Shown piece after piece: positions 26,055 to 33,978 of a DNA stretch of 64,000 nucleotides. Numbering within the stretch: the first letter of the stretch is position 1; each line of letters begins with the position of its first letter. Made by a program: the position numbers and the translations under genes. The stretch is from Salegentibacter echinorum. Lineage in GTDB: Bacteria; Bacteroidota; Bacteroidia; Flavobacteriales; Flavobacteriaceae. The DNA lies in NCBI RefSeq assembly GCF_900129445.1, contig NZ_FQVT01000002.1:372001-436000 (forward strand), read 5' to 3'. Below the pieces are notes generated by a model. The model was not told where the DNA came from. It saw nothing but the letters and a program-made list of their open reading frames with translations, and did no database searches.

Positions 26055-26981
26055 ATGCGCTACGCACTTAATTTAAATAAAGATGAGGATGAGGTTGAAG
26101 TTTCACATTCAGGAGAAATTGGATGGTGTGGGATTTGTAACTCTAAAGTACAGGGGAAAAAAGGTGATGAAAGGGTTGCCCACTGGGCCCATATAAATTC
26201 CAAAAATTGTGATAGTTGGTATGAACCAATAACCGAATGGCATTTATGGTGGCAAAATCAATTTCCGAAGATAAATAGAGAAGCTATTGTAGAAAAAGCA
26301 GGTAAAAAACACCGTGCTGATATCTTACTTCAAAAGGATAATAAAGAGATTGTCATTGAAGTACAAAATTCATCCATTCCAATTTCACAAATCCAAAAAA
26401 GAGAAGCTTTTTACCAAAATTTAATATGGATTTTAAACGGTAAAAGTTTAGCAAATTCATCTCGTTTAGTACGAATAGGGGTAGACCGCTTATATACCTG
26501 GAAGATAAAATTTCCGCTGCTATTGCGAAGTAGGTCAGAATACCTTAAAACTGAGTTTATTGAAGACATTGTAGATCTTATCAAAAATAGGTTCTACGAT
26601 AACAACTATCACGATTATAAATTCCAGGACACCACCTTAGAGATATACTTCTACCATCATAATGATATAGATTTGCAAATGGATATACCTCAATTAAAAT
26701 ATAATATAGTTGGATACTTTGAAATGCATAACGACTACGATAATATTGATAATGATGAATTACATCATAAATTGCAGATTTCCTATACCGAAACTAAGGT
26801 TGATTTACAAAGCCATTATTTGACAAAAAGCTACTGGAGAAAGTTTATAGATAAAATGAAATGCAATGTTTTTTTCGATAAATTAAATGGCCTTGAGAGT
26901 GATGAATTATATTGGTACACTAAGGATAAAATAGTGAAAAAGGATCGGTTTATTAGTAAATACCAAAAAATGGCAAAGTAA
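26055..26981 (+). CDS. CoiA-like nuclease-domain protein
   Basis: A 308-residue protein with the CoiA competence-protein layout: an N-terminal zinc-ribbon-like start (CGICNSK), the HWAH motif followed by Cys, ITEWHLWWQ, then a PD-(D/E)xK-type core RADIL...IVIEVQNS and a downstream QIQKREAFY helix. CoiA-like proteins act on DNA in natural transformation and also occur as lone genes in mobile elements. Residues 150-308 are not recognised. It is a single gene between the restriction-like system and the FtsZ-like unit, with its own likely promoter, so a defence or DNA-processing role is plausible but unproven. Confidence 0.72.
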   Translation: MRYALNLNKDEDEVEVSHSGEIGWCGICNSKVQGKKGDERVAHWAHINSKNCDSWYEPITEWHLWWQNQFPKINREAIVEKAGKKHRADILLQKDNKEIVIEVQNSSIPISQIQKREAFYQNLIWILNGKSLANSSRLVRIGVDRLYTWKIKFPLLLRSRSEYLKTEFIEDIVDLIKNRFYDNNYHDYKFQDTTLEIYFYHHNDIDLQMDIPQLKYNIVGYFEMHNDYDNIDNDELHHKLQISYTETKVDLQSHYLTKSYWRKFIDKMKCNVFFDKLNGLESDELYWYTKDKIVKKDRFISKYQKMAK

Positions 26982-27089
26982 AATTGTAACAAAAAAATTA
27001 CTTAAGCTATTCCTAAATATTAAATTCATAGATTAAAATGCCATATTACTAATAAATTATTATATTTATTATTCATTCAATTGATAAAT

Positions 27090-27632
27090 ATGGATAATCT
27101 ATACGAATTAATAGCTAATCCCAAGTATAGTCTTAAAATTTTTGCAAAAGCAAGGGGAAAGAATAGGGCAAGAAAAGCTGTAAATGATGTCTACAAGAAA
27201 ATTTACAACGGCGGTTATGATGTCTTGGATTCAAAAATAGTTTTTCTAAAAATTTCTACTGGTAGTGAGGAAATAACAGTAGATGAAATTAGTGCTATAA
27301 ATGATTCTATTCTTAATAGTATGAGAGCGGGCGTGAGCGTTCATATGGAAATTGATGAAAAAAATTTAGATGATGAAATTGAATTACAGCTGATTTTTTC
27401 AAAATTAAATATAGATACAGACAAACTCGATTTTAAGTTATTATTTAATTCTTTAGCCCCTACAGTAGAAAGTTTACCTATTTATTTTTTAGAAGATGAG
27501 TATGACCCGGAAGAAATGAGTGCGATGATCTCTTGCCTGTCTGATCTCTATAAAGAAATTGGTGGCGATGCTTTAAGAATAAAAGGCTTTTCAAAGGTTC
27601 AGTTAGAAAAGTATTTTGAACCATCAATTTAG
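27090..27632 (+). CDS. Stand-alone FtsZ C-terminal-domain-like protein
   Basis: A 180-residue protein from the ATG at 27090 (an upstream TTG at 27081 is also in frame). Residues about 12-104 read like the FtsZ C-terminal domain that follows the T7 loop: ARGKNRARKAV aligns by eye with FtsZ GENRA-x-x-A, and ISTGSEEITVDEISAINDSI with the FtsZ strand-helix segment of Bacteroidota, continuing to DEKNLDDEIELQLI. The GTP-binding domain and T7 loop are absent. A C-terminal tail (about 125-175, LPIYFLEDEYDPEEM...GGDALRIKG) is unassigned. It could cap or poison FtsZ filaments, or be a domesticated regulator. It is coupled to the next gene. Confidence 0.6.
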   Translation: MDNLYELIANPKYSLKIFAKARGKNRARKAVNDVYKKIYNGGYDVLDSKIVFLKISTGSEEITVDEISAINDSILNSMRAGVSVHMEIDEKNLDDEIELQLIFSKLNIDTDKLDFKLLFNSLAPTVESLPIYFLEDEYDPEEMSAMISCLSDLYKEIGGDALRIKGFSKVQLEKYFEPSI

Positions 27633-27636
27633 TCCT

Positions 27637-28110
27637 ATGGAAGAGACAAAGCAGAATTTTATAAAGATAGACTTGATAGGTTTAAATGAAACGCTTTTTG
27701 AAAATTTACGTGGCCATTTAATAGCAAAAATTAACGATGTATTAGATTGCTCTACCAGGGATGATAAGGGAGTATCTATTAAAAGCCTAATGGAAAAACA
27801 TATTTCATCGGGCAGTAACAATTCAACTCCATCTCAATATAGTCCTGGGGTTAGTAATTATAAAGTTTTCTCAGAAATAAAAGAGAAATTCTCTAAAATA
27901 GAAAGAAGTAAGGCAGAAGCAAGAAAGATAAATGCCGAAGCCAAATCATTAGAATTTGAGCAAAAACTTAAAGAACTAAAATTAACTTTTAAAATGACCA
28001 AATCTCTTTTAATCGGTCAGCAAGGAGAAGAAGCAATTGCCTTTACAAAACAATTAGAATCTTTTGTGGAAATAATTGATAGTTTACAGGAATCTCAAAA
28101 GCTAAACTAA
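27637..28110 (+). CDS. Coiled-coil protein partnered with the FtsZ-like gene
   Basis: A 157-residue protein starting at the ATG four bases after the upstream stop. An N-terminal alpha/beta stretch (about 1-45) is followed by a flexible Ser/Asn/Pro region (50-75) and a long charged coiled coil (about 80-135, EIKEKFSKIERSKAEARKIN and onward). No family is recognised. The close spacing shows it works with the FtsZ-like protein, perhaps as an adaptor or effector. Confidence 0.6.
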   Translation: MEETKQNFIKIDLIGLNETLFENLRGHLIAKINDVLDCSTRDDKGVSIKSLMEKHISSGSNNSTPSQYSPGVSNYKVFSEIKEKFSKIERSKAEARKINAEAKSLEFEQKLKELKLTFKMTKSLLIGQQGEEAIAFTKQLESFVEIIDSLQESQKLN

Positions 28111-28410
28111 ACAAGCGCCTTCAGCCGTATTGCACTCGGTACTAACCTCGTGCATACCGCTTTCGGCTAAGGAGGCAAATTTACTCATTCGCTCACTTCC
28201 GGCTCCGCCTGCTCTTCGCTCATTCCTAAAATTGCCCTGTTTTTACGGCTTTCCACATTTTAATTAATAGAATATTCTTAAATTGCTAAAGCAAGCGGCC
28301 TATCCCTACATCGGTTGCTTGTTTTTTCAGCCGATACATTTCAGTTTTATAATTCACAATTAACGACCAGAAATACCAGGCTTAATCCTATTAACTTCAA
28401 ACATACTCCA
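28111..28410. other. Intergenic GC-rich stretch with a nested hairpin
   Basis: About 300 bp between the coiled-coil gene and a lipoprotein gene. The first part is much richer in G+C than its surroundings and folds as CCTT-c-AGCCG (28118-28127) with CGGCT-AAGG (28164-28172), enclosing CGGTA/TACCG (28137-28141 with 28155-28159). It lacks an open frame of convincing length; the lipoprotein frame extends upstream of its true start without family support. It may be a terminator or structured RNA. Confidence 0.45.
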
Positions 28411-28878
28411 ATGAACAAATTTTTACTTTTTTTATCACTAATTAGTGTTTCCTTTTTAACAAGTTGCGGTAGTCTTACCACCTCTGATAATACTCCAATT
28501 ACCAAAGTAGTCCCCGTTGAAAATACATCCAAAAATGAATTGTATGTAAGGGCTAATAACTGGATGGTAGAAGCCTTCAATGATGCTGAATCGGTAGTTC
28601 AATTTACCGATAAAGAATCAGGAACTATTACGGGAAAATATTATTTGAGCCCCATTACATCAGCTAACCAATATGGTCCGGGTCAGGATGCCTATGCAAT
28701 AATTAATATCCAGGTTAAAGATGATGCCAGTAAAATTACTGTTACTCCCGAGGAATTTCAGTATATGAAAGGAAATATGTACACCTTGTACAAAGAAGAA
28801 GATGCGAAGAACAAAATCAACAATTTGATTTCCTCATTTGAAGAAAGTATCGTGGAAAAGGATAATTCAGATTGGTAA
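28411..28878 (+). CDS. DUF4468-domain lipoprotein
   Basis: A 155-residue lipoprotein from the ATG at 28411, which begins the signal peptide MNKFLLFLSLISVSF and lipobox LTSC (Cys at about 18). The mature part matches DUF4468 (SKNELYVRANNWMVEAFNDA, then FTDKESGTITGKYYL), a small alpha/beta domain of unknown function common in Bacteroidota envelopes. The frame stays open to 28315, but those residues are not a signal sequence. It is a single gene. Confidence 0.7.
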   Translation: MNKFLLFLSLISVSFLTSCGSLTTSDNTPITKVVPVENTSKNELYVRANNWMVEAFNDAESVVQFTDKESGTITGKYYLSPITSANQYGPGQDAYAIINIQVKDDASKITVTPEEFQYMKGNMYTLYKEEDAKNKINNLISSFEESIVEKDNSDW

Positions 28879-28929
28879 ACTCTATCCGAAATTTATTCTA
28901 AAAAAATAATTAAAAATTACATATTAACT

Positions 28930-28966
28930 GGCGAGACGGCGCTCTCGCTTCGCAACGCCGTCCGCC
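28930..28966 (+). terminator. Strong GC hairpin between two lipoprotein genes
   Basis: GGCG-a-GACGGCG pairs with CGCCGTC-CGCC (28930-28941 with 28956-28966): eleven base pairs with one bulged A, then TTTAATTAATT. It probably ends the upstream transcript, though the T tract is interrupted. It may equally belong to the series of structured spacers in this cargo region. Confidence 0.5.
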
Positions 28967-28979
28967 TTTAATTAATTAA

Positions 28980-29519
28980 ATGAAAATATATAATATTATT
29001 AAAAAGACAATACTACTAGTTATCGCAATATTTAGTTTTATTATTACATCGTGTTCAAGTGAGGATGCGAATAATGAGAAAAATTCTAATGAGAGTAAGA
29101 TAAATGTTACTATCAATGGGACTGAATACAGGTTTAATACTTTTACTTTTGAAAAGCATTTTGAAGATCCAAATGATAAATATTATTACGTTACAGCTAA
29201 GATCGACAATAAAGATGATTTAGTTATTGAGTTTGATGTCACACTTGGATTAACTGCGGATCAAGGTGATAATATTATCGGTGAATTTAACCTTCACACC
29301 CGTGAGAATAATAATGATTGCTCTTACTATGCTCCTGACACTCCTTACCCTGATATAAATGTAACAGCAAATAATGAAGAGGAATTCATTGCTACACTTG
29401 CTTTTTCAAATGGTTATGGAGTATACTGCAATGGTTTGTATTACAGTGAGGATGCTCCAGATGCTCCTTTTGGAAATGAGGTTACTTATACCAATGGTTC
29501 GATCTATTTAGATTTATAA
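28980..29519 (+). CDS. Hypothetical lipoprotein
   Basis: A 179-residue protein with signal peptide and lipobox ITSC (Cys about 24), followed by an acidic Asn/Glu-rich linker and a beta-rich domain starting KINVTINGTEYRFNTF. Two late cysteines (CSYY and YCNG) may form a disulfide. The domain begins like small surface lipoproteins of Flavobacteriia but I cannot name a family. It is a lone gene; the DNA is very AT-rich, which fits recent acquisition. Confidence 0.65.
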   Translation: MKIYNIIKKTILLVIAIFSFIITSCSSEDANNEKNSNESKINVTINGTEYRFNTFTFEKHFEDPNDKYYYVTAKIDNKDDLVIEFDVTLGLTADQGDNIIGEFNLHTRENNNDCSYYAPDTPYPDINVTANNEEEFIATLAFSNGYGVYCNGLYYSEDAPDAPFGNEVTYTNGSIYLDL

Positions 29520-29678
29520 ATTTTCTCAATATAGTGACCTAATGGATATTGAAACTATAAACCCAATTAGTAATGCACTTATGTTTTTTTAACATAAACC
29601 ACTCGCAACGTACTCCGGTTTTGCTTGAGATATTCTTTTATATTAGGATACTATAACGAGTTGCAAACATTTTAAAAA

Positions 29679-30443
29679 ATGTTAAACCAAAAATTGAAGG
29701 GAGAAATAGTTTACTTTTTTGAAGGTAAGCATCAGTATTCAAAGTTAAATGAGAGCAAATCTTTTTTAAAACAAAGAATTGTAATTGACGCAGACGGGGA
29801 GAAATTAACTATCTCATTTTATGACAAGTATATCGATCTTTTGAGATTCTGCAAAATAGGGTCAGAAATTGCAATTGATGTCAAATTAAAAGGCAGTATG
29901 TGGAAATACGGTCAAAAGCAATATTCTGCTAATGAACTTATTTGTAAATCCCTTGAGATTGTAAAGAATACAAGAATTGATAATTGGATTAGGTATAAAG
30001 AAGGTATTTATAACCTAAGGAAATACTATCGTGACAATAATCTTCTTATAGAATTAGTAAATACCAGTAATCATAAGAGTTTAATTCTTTGCATAAACCA
30101 TTCATTCCCGAATAAAGAATTAAACAAAGATCACATTTTGCTGTGGGATATAGTGGACGATGAATTAATACGACTTCTAGAAAATAAAGGCATTATAACT
30201 AAACAAAGATTTTTAAGAAGCAAAGATGGTTATTCGGGGTATATCTGTAAAGTACTAGTTTTAGACTTGTTCAGCGATAACGAATTTTTATTTGATGGTA
30301 TTCCTGACGAAAACAATAAAATCCACCATCAACCGGAAAATAGATCCATCAATCACAAATTTACGGATATTACAGACTATACCCATTACAATGAAGATCT
30401 AGATAAAGACCAACAAAGCGAAGATTTTTGGAATCAGTTTTGA
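29679..30443 (+). CDS. OB-fold-like (DUF3127-type) protein with unknown C-terminal part
   Basis: A 254-residue protein. Its first 95 residues resemble the DUF3127 single-strand-DNA-binding-like OB fold: KGEIVYFFEG, FLKQRIVIDADGEKLTISFY, IGSEIAIDVKLKGSMW, then KSLEIV. The C-terminal 150 residues are unassigned and end in an acidic tail (DLDKDQQSEDFWNQF), a feature of ssDNA-binding proteins that dock partners. A nucleic-acid-binding role is inferred. It is a single gene preceded by cassette-like inverted sequences. Confidence 0.5.
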   Translation: MLNQKLKGEIVYFFEGKHQYSKLNESKSFLKQRIVIDADGEKLTISFYDKYIDLLRFCKIGSEIAIDVKLKGSMWKYGQKQYSANELICKSLEIVKNTRIDNWIRYKEGIYNLRKYYRDNNLLIELVNTSNHKSLILCINHSFPNKELNKDHILLWDIVDDELIRLLENKGIITKQRFLRSKDGYSGYICKVLVLDLFSDNEFLFDGIPDENNKIHHQPENRSINHKFTDITDYTHYNEDLDKDQQSEDFWNQF

Positions 30444-30596
30444 AATAAAATATTTGCTAAAACAATATAAAAATAATGCTAAATCTGTCTCAAATCTTGA
30501 GTCTTTGCTTGCTGCGGCTAGTAGGCCTAGGCTCAACCAAACTCAACAACTCGAATTGTTATTATACGAGACATTAGCTGCAAGCCTAAACAAATT

Positions 30597-31679
30597 ATGA
30601 GTGATTTATGTAAATTATGTCAAACAAATAAATTAGAAAATGTAGGATCACACATTTTCACTGAAAGTATTATTCGAACTGCTTTAAATGAAGACGGATT
30701 TACAAAAAGAGAAGATAAGGAATTGATTTATGAAATTTCAACTGAAAATATTGGATTAGATTATTTTGGAAATGGAGTTCTTCCTGAAAAACTTCAACAA
30801 ATATTAGGAAGAGAAGCTAGTGAAGATGAAATTAAGAAAAATAAAAATCCATTCATTAATAGAGATTTAGTATGTAGAGATTGCGAAAAAAAATTTGGCC
30901 CCATTGAAACAAGCTTCGCACAAGATATCTATGCCAAAATTATCAAGAAAAAAGATGAAGAGCTAGAGAGTGATAGTTGCAATTATGTTTCATTTGCAAA
31001 TCAAAAAACCCTGGGCCTTCAATTTTCAATAATTAATATTTGGAGGGCATCAGCTTCGAAATATGATAATTGGTCTTTGAAAGAAGATGATGAGGAGTAT
31101 TTAAGAAAGTTTATTTTAAAAACTGCTGATTTAGATATTCAATCCATTATTAAGAAAACTCAGGAAAATTTAGAGGAAATAGAAAGATTTGATTTTGCTT
31201 TAAATTATTTTATATCATCTGGAAACCAACTTTCTGATAATGGGGTATTAATTGATAATTCTGCAGAGCCATTTTTTATTCTGTTAAATAGGCTATCTAT
31301 CATTTTTGATTTTAAAATCTTAGATTCTAAAAAAATGCCGGATTTAACTAAGGGCACGATTGAATCAAATATAGGTTGCATAATTTCAAGCAATTTGGAT
31401 GATGAGTTGAGAATTGGGATTAATACAGATGAAGAAAGAAAAAAATTGTTCAATAAAATCGCTTTAATACAACTTGAGCAGATTAGACAAAAATTCACAG
31501 ACACATTCTTCCAACTTCATCGTGCTTTTTTCGGATTTTTTCCTTCTCAAGAAGCAATCAACTATTTCAACCAAAAGATGATTGAATATATAAAAAGTAG
31601 GGATGGAGAAATCATCATATCTGAGATGTTAAATGTCGTGACAAATGTTATTATGGACTGTGGTAGAAGTTACGTTTAA
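30597..31679 (+). CDS. Zinc-binding HNH-like protein, function unknown
   Basis: A 360-residue protein with CKLCQ at residues 5-9, a SHIF segment near residue 18, and a second CRDCEKKFGPIE knuckle near residue 98. The C-x2-C, S-H-I, C-x2-C-E arrangement recalls HNH-type zinc nucleases and related proteins found in mobile and defence regions, but a full HNH catalytic triad is not clear. The rest is helical and unassigned. It is a single gene with an imperfect palindrome just upstream and a long structured non-coding region downstream. Confidence 0.5.
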   Translation: MSDLCKLCQTNKLENVGSHIFTESIIRTALNEDGFTKREDKELIYEISTENIGLDYFGNGVLPEKLQQILGREASEDEIKKNKNPFINRDLVCRDCEKKFGPIETSFAQDIYAKIIKKKDEELESDSCNYVSFANQKTLGLQFSIINIWRASASKYDNWSLKEDDEEYLRKFILKTADLDIQSIIKKTQENLEEIERFDFALNYFISSGNQLSDNGVLIDNSAEPFFILLNRLSIIFDFKILDSKKMPDLTKGTIESNIGCIISSNLDDELRIGINTDEERKKLFNKIALIQLEQIRQKFTDTFFQLHRAFFGFFPSQEAINYFNQKMIEYIKSRDGEIIISEMLNVVTNVIMDCGRSYV

Positions 31680-32561
31680 AAGCCAGTAACAAGCAGCAAT
31701 TCCTGTAAAAAGTAATAAGTTTTTTTTAGAATATAGTATCGAAGTTAAGAATCTGTAGTGCTAATCAACAACGGGGGCAGGTAAATCGGTGTTCGTCAGT
31801 CGTTCCATTTTGTTCCATAAAACATAATTGCAAAATAGGTTTGTCTTCCCCACGAAGGTGGGGAACTCTTTGGAGAAACCCACTTCTTTCTAAACCCCAA
31901 CTCCTAAGCATTTTGCACTTACCGTTCCCACGGCCTAAAAACCTTCCGCCCTCAGGTTTTTAAACCTGGTCACTTGCTTTATTTCACACATTCCACTCCA
32001 TCCTCACGCGTTGCTATCTTTTGCCCTTAAAATCCAATAAAGTTTCACGCTACCGCGTGAGTAATCTGAATTAAGGGCAAACCGCAACTTCACTTTGTGC
32101 GAGCCTGCGAGGTCACAACGGCGTAGGTGCTGTCATATTTTTTGAGTTAATTTTCCATAAGAAACTTGTAGTTCAATTGAAGCATCTGAACTCAGGGCAT
32201 AACAGCTTTGCAGTTTAAACACAAATTATAGGTATTTTAAAATAAAAATGGACATAGAGTAAGGCTGAGGTTAAATCAACAGGCAAAGCCCTTATTTGCC
32301 CTCACACAGGCATAAGTCGGCACACTACGCCCGACGCTACCGCGCCGTTCTTCGTTGGCCCCTCCTTAAGCCTGTAAATCTCAACTAAAAAGGTCAAAAA
32401 ATCCGCCAGCCGTGTATGCTACATAGCTGTGGGACGCACTCCGCCGCCGCTACGTGCTTTCCCCACACCACCGTTGTTCCTACTCGCAACGGCACGCGCC
32501 TTTTGGTTTACCTGCCCCGATAATTCAACAGATTTTAGTAAATTGATATAAATTTTAAACA
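31680..32561. other. 880-bp non-coding region with many hairpins
   Basis: No believable coding frame. The composition is unusually GC-rich and the region is full of perfect short stems: TTCCCCAC/GTGGGGAA (31846-31865), CAGGTTT/AAACCTG (31953-31968), an 11-bp outer stem TTTGCCCTTAA/TTAAGGGCAAA (32020-32030 with 32071-32081) enclosing TCACGC/GCGTGA (32045-32060), ACAGGCATAAG/CTTAAGCCTGT with one mismatch (32306-32316 with 32365-32375), TGTGGG/CCCACA, and CCGTTG/CAACGG (32471-32492). It could be structured RNA, an origin of transfer or replication, or decayed repeat DNA. Confidence 0.55.
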
Positions 32562-33182
32562 ATGTGCTACCGAACCAAACTCAATTCCAAACTAAGTGAT
32601 ATAGAACGTACTTTAGAAGCACGATTTATTGACCCAGATGAATATAAGCCACAACTGGAAATTAATGCATTTACATTTTCAAAAACACCGGTAATTGCTG
32701 ATGAGAACCAGGGTGAAATTCAAATGTTTAATTGGGGGTTAATTCCATTTTGGGCAAAAGATGATAAAATCAAAAAAATGACCCTGAATGCCAAAATTGA
32801 AACCATAGCCGAAAAACCTTCCTTTCGAAATTCAGTAAAAAAACGTTGTTTAATTATAGCTGATGGTTATTACGAATGGCAATGGAAAGATCCTAAAGGA
32901 AAAGAGAAACAGAAATATTTAATTACTCCAACAGATCAGGAGATTTTTGCCTTCGCCGGTATTTATTCTACCTGGATAAATCCGGAAACCGATGAAACCC
33001 TAAACACTTATTCCATCGTAACCACAGAGGCCAATGAATTAATGGCTGAGATCCACAATAACAAAAAGAGAATGCCGGTGGTTTTAAAAGCCCAGGATCA
33101 TCAAAGCTGGCTTAATGGCACCGATCATTCAAATTTTGCTTTTCCTTATGAAGTGCCTTTAATAGCTTCAGAAGTTGCTTAG
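32562..33182 (+). CDS. SRAP-family protein (YedK/HMCES type)
   Basis: A 206-residue protein with the SRAP catalytic Cys2 directly after the initiator Met (MCYRTKL), which forms a covalent bond with abasic sites in single-stranded DNA. Other conserved blocks are FNWGLIPFWAKD, NAKIETIAEKPSFRNSVKKR with the active-site Asn and Glu, CLIIADGYYEWQW, and the late HNNKKRMPV that provides the catalytic His. It protects replicating DNA from strand breaks at abasic lesions. SRAP genes are common passengers of mobile elements. Full length. Confidence 0.93.
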   Translation: MCYRTKLNSKLSDIERTLEARFIDPDEYKPQLEINAFTFSKTPVIADENQGEIQMFNWGLIPFWAKDDKIKKMTLNAKIETIAEKPSFRNSVKKRCLIIADGYYEWQWKDPKGKEKQKYLITPTDQEIFAFAGIYSTWINPETDETLNTYSIVTTEANELMAEIHNNKKRMPVVLKAQDHQSWLNGTDHSNFAFPYEVPLIASEVA

Positions 33183-33183
33183 T

Positions 33184-33573
33184 TTAATGATTACTTTTCA
33201 TTTTAGCCTTTAAGTCCAGGAACTTTTGCTCAAACTTTTCAACCGGTAGGTGTTTTTCTTTTTCTACTTCAAAAAAACGTAATTCGCTGGTAATAAAAGT
33301 TGCTCCAACAGAAATATCTGCCATCAATTCGCGCATTTGTTTCTCTACCACCATTTTCCAGGTTTTCCCATCACCATAATAATTACAATAGCGAATAAAT
33401 AAATTTTCAGCTGCGTCCATAACCCAGGTTACTACGAAGAAATCGATAATATGGGATTTTTTATGTGTTCGTTTTCCAGTAAAAAAATAATCAAATTTAA
33501 ATTCTACTAGATCATCTGCAATACTTGAAGCATCAAATAAATCGGTTCGGGAGTGTTCTCTCAGTTTAGACAT
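33184..33573 (-). CDS. Conserved-looking hypothetical protein
   Basis: A 129-residue protein, convergent with the SRAP gene with only one base between stops. It contains strands and helices (FKFDYFFTGKRTHKKSHIIDFF, cut here for length, then WVMDAAENLFIRYCNYYG) and a charged C-terminal helix. No signal peptide or family is recognised. Codon use and good length suggest it is real. Confidence 0.5.
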   Translation of the reverse strand: MSKLREHSRTDLFDASSIADDLVEFKFDYFFTGKRTHKKSHIIDFFVVTWVMDAAENLFIRYCNYYGDGKTWKMVVEKQMRELMADISVGATFITSELRFFEVEKEKHLPVEKFEQKFLDLKAKMKSNH

Positions 33574-33618
33574 AGTTTTAAGATATGAAATAAAAAATCT
33601 AAAAAAGAAAACAAGGAT

Positions 33619-33761
33619 AAAATGCTCCGCGGGCGCAGGCTAAGCTCAAGCCCTACGGGTTTCAACGGAAATCTCCAACCAAAACAAAATACTTCTTATC
33701 TCTAATACTTTAGATCGGATGGTATTTCCGCTGAAAAGCTTGCCTGCTGGCTTCGCATTTT
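33619..33761. repeat. 143-bp imperfect inverted repeat with three nested stems
   Basis: Outer stem AAAATGC/GCATTTT (33619-33625 with 33755-33761), middle stem GCAGGC-t-AAGCT/AGCTTGCCTGC (33635-33646 with 33737-33747), inner 13-bp stem with one mismatch, TTTCAACGGAAAT/ATTTCCGCTGAAA (33660-33672 with 33724-33736), and a 51-nt loop. It lies in the 405-bp gap before the DUF6266 gene. No terminal-repeat transposase is near. Possible structured RNA, recombination site or small non-autonomous repeat. Confidence 0.6.
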
Positions 33762-33978
33762 GAAACAACGGCTTTCTTTTTTCTCTTTTTTTCTTTTGAA
33801 AAATATATTAAAGGGAAAAACGAGGTAATCAGGCGCAAACTATGTCAATCGGTTCCCAGGATTAGAAAAAGTGGCTTTTCAATAGTTATTTTATATGCAA
33901 ATGGACAGGTGCTTCCTTAATTCAAGTCCGTACCAAGTCCGAATAAACTGAATATTTAACCCCAAAAAACAAACTGCT

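Noticed and set aside
31680-32561. Retron msr/msd or CRISPR array in the hairpin-rich region
   Set aside because: No reverse transcriptase or Cas gene is near and there are no regularly spaced repeats.
33619-33761. Insertion-sequence terminal repeats
   Set aside because: There is no transposase between or next to the repeats and no target-site duplication was seen.
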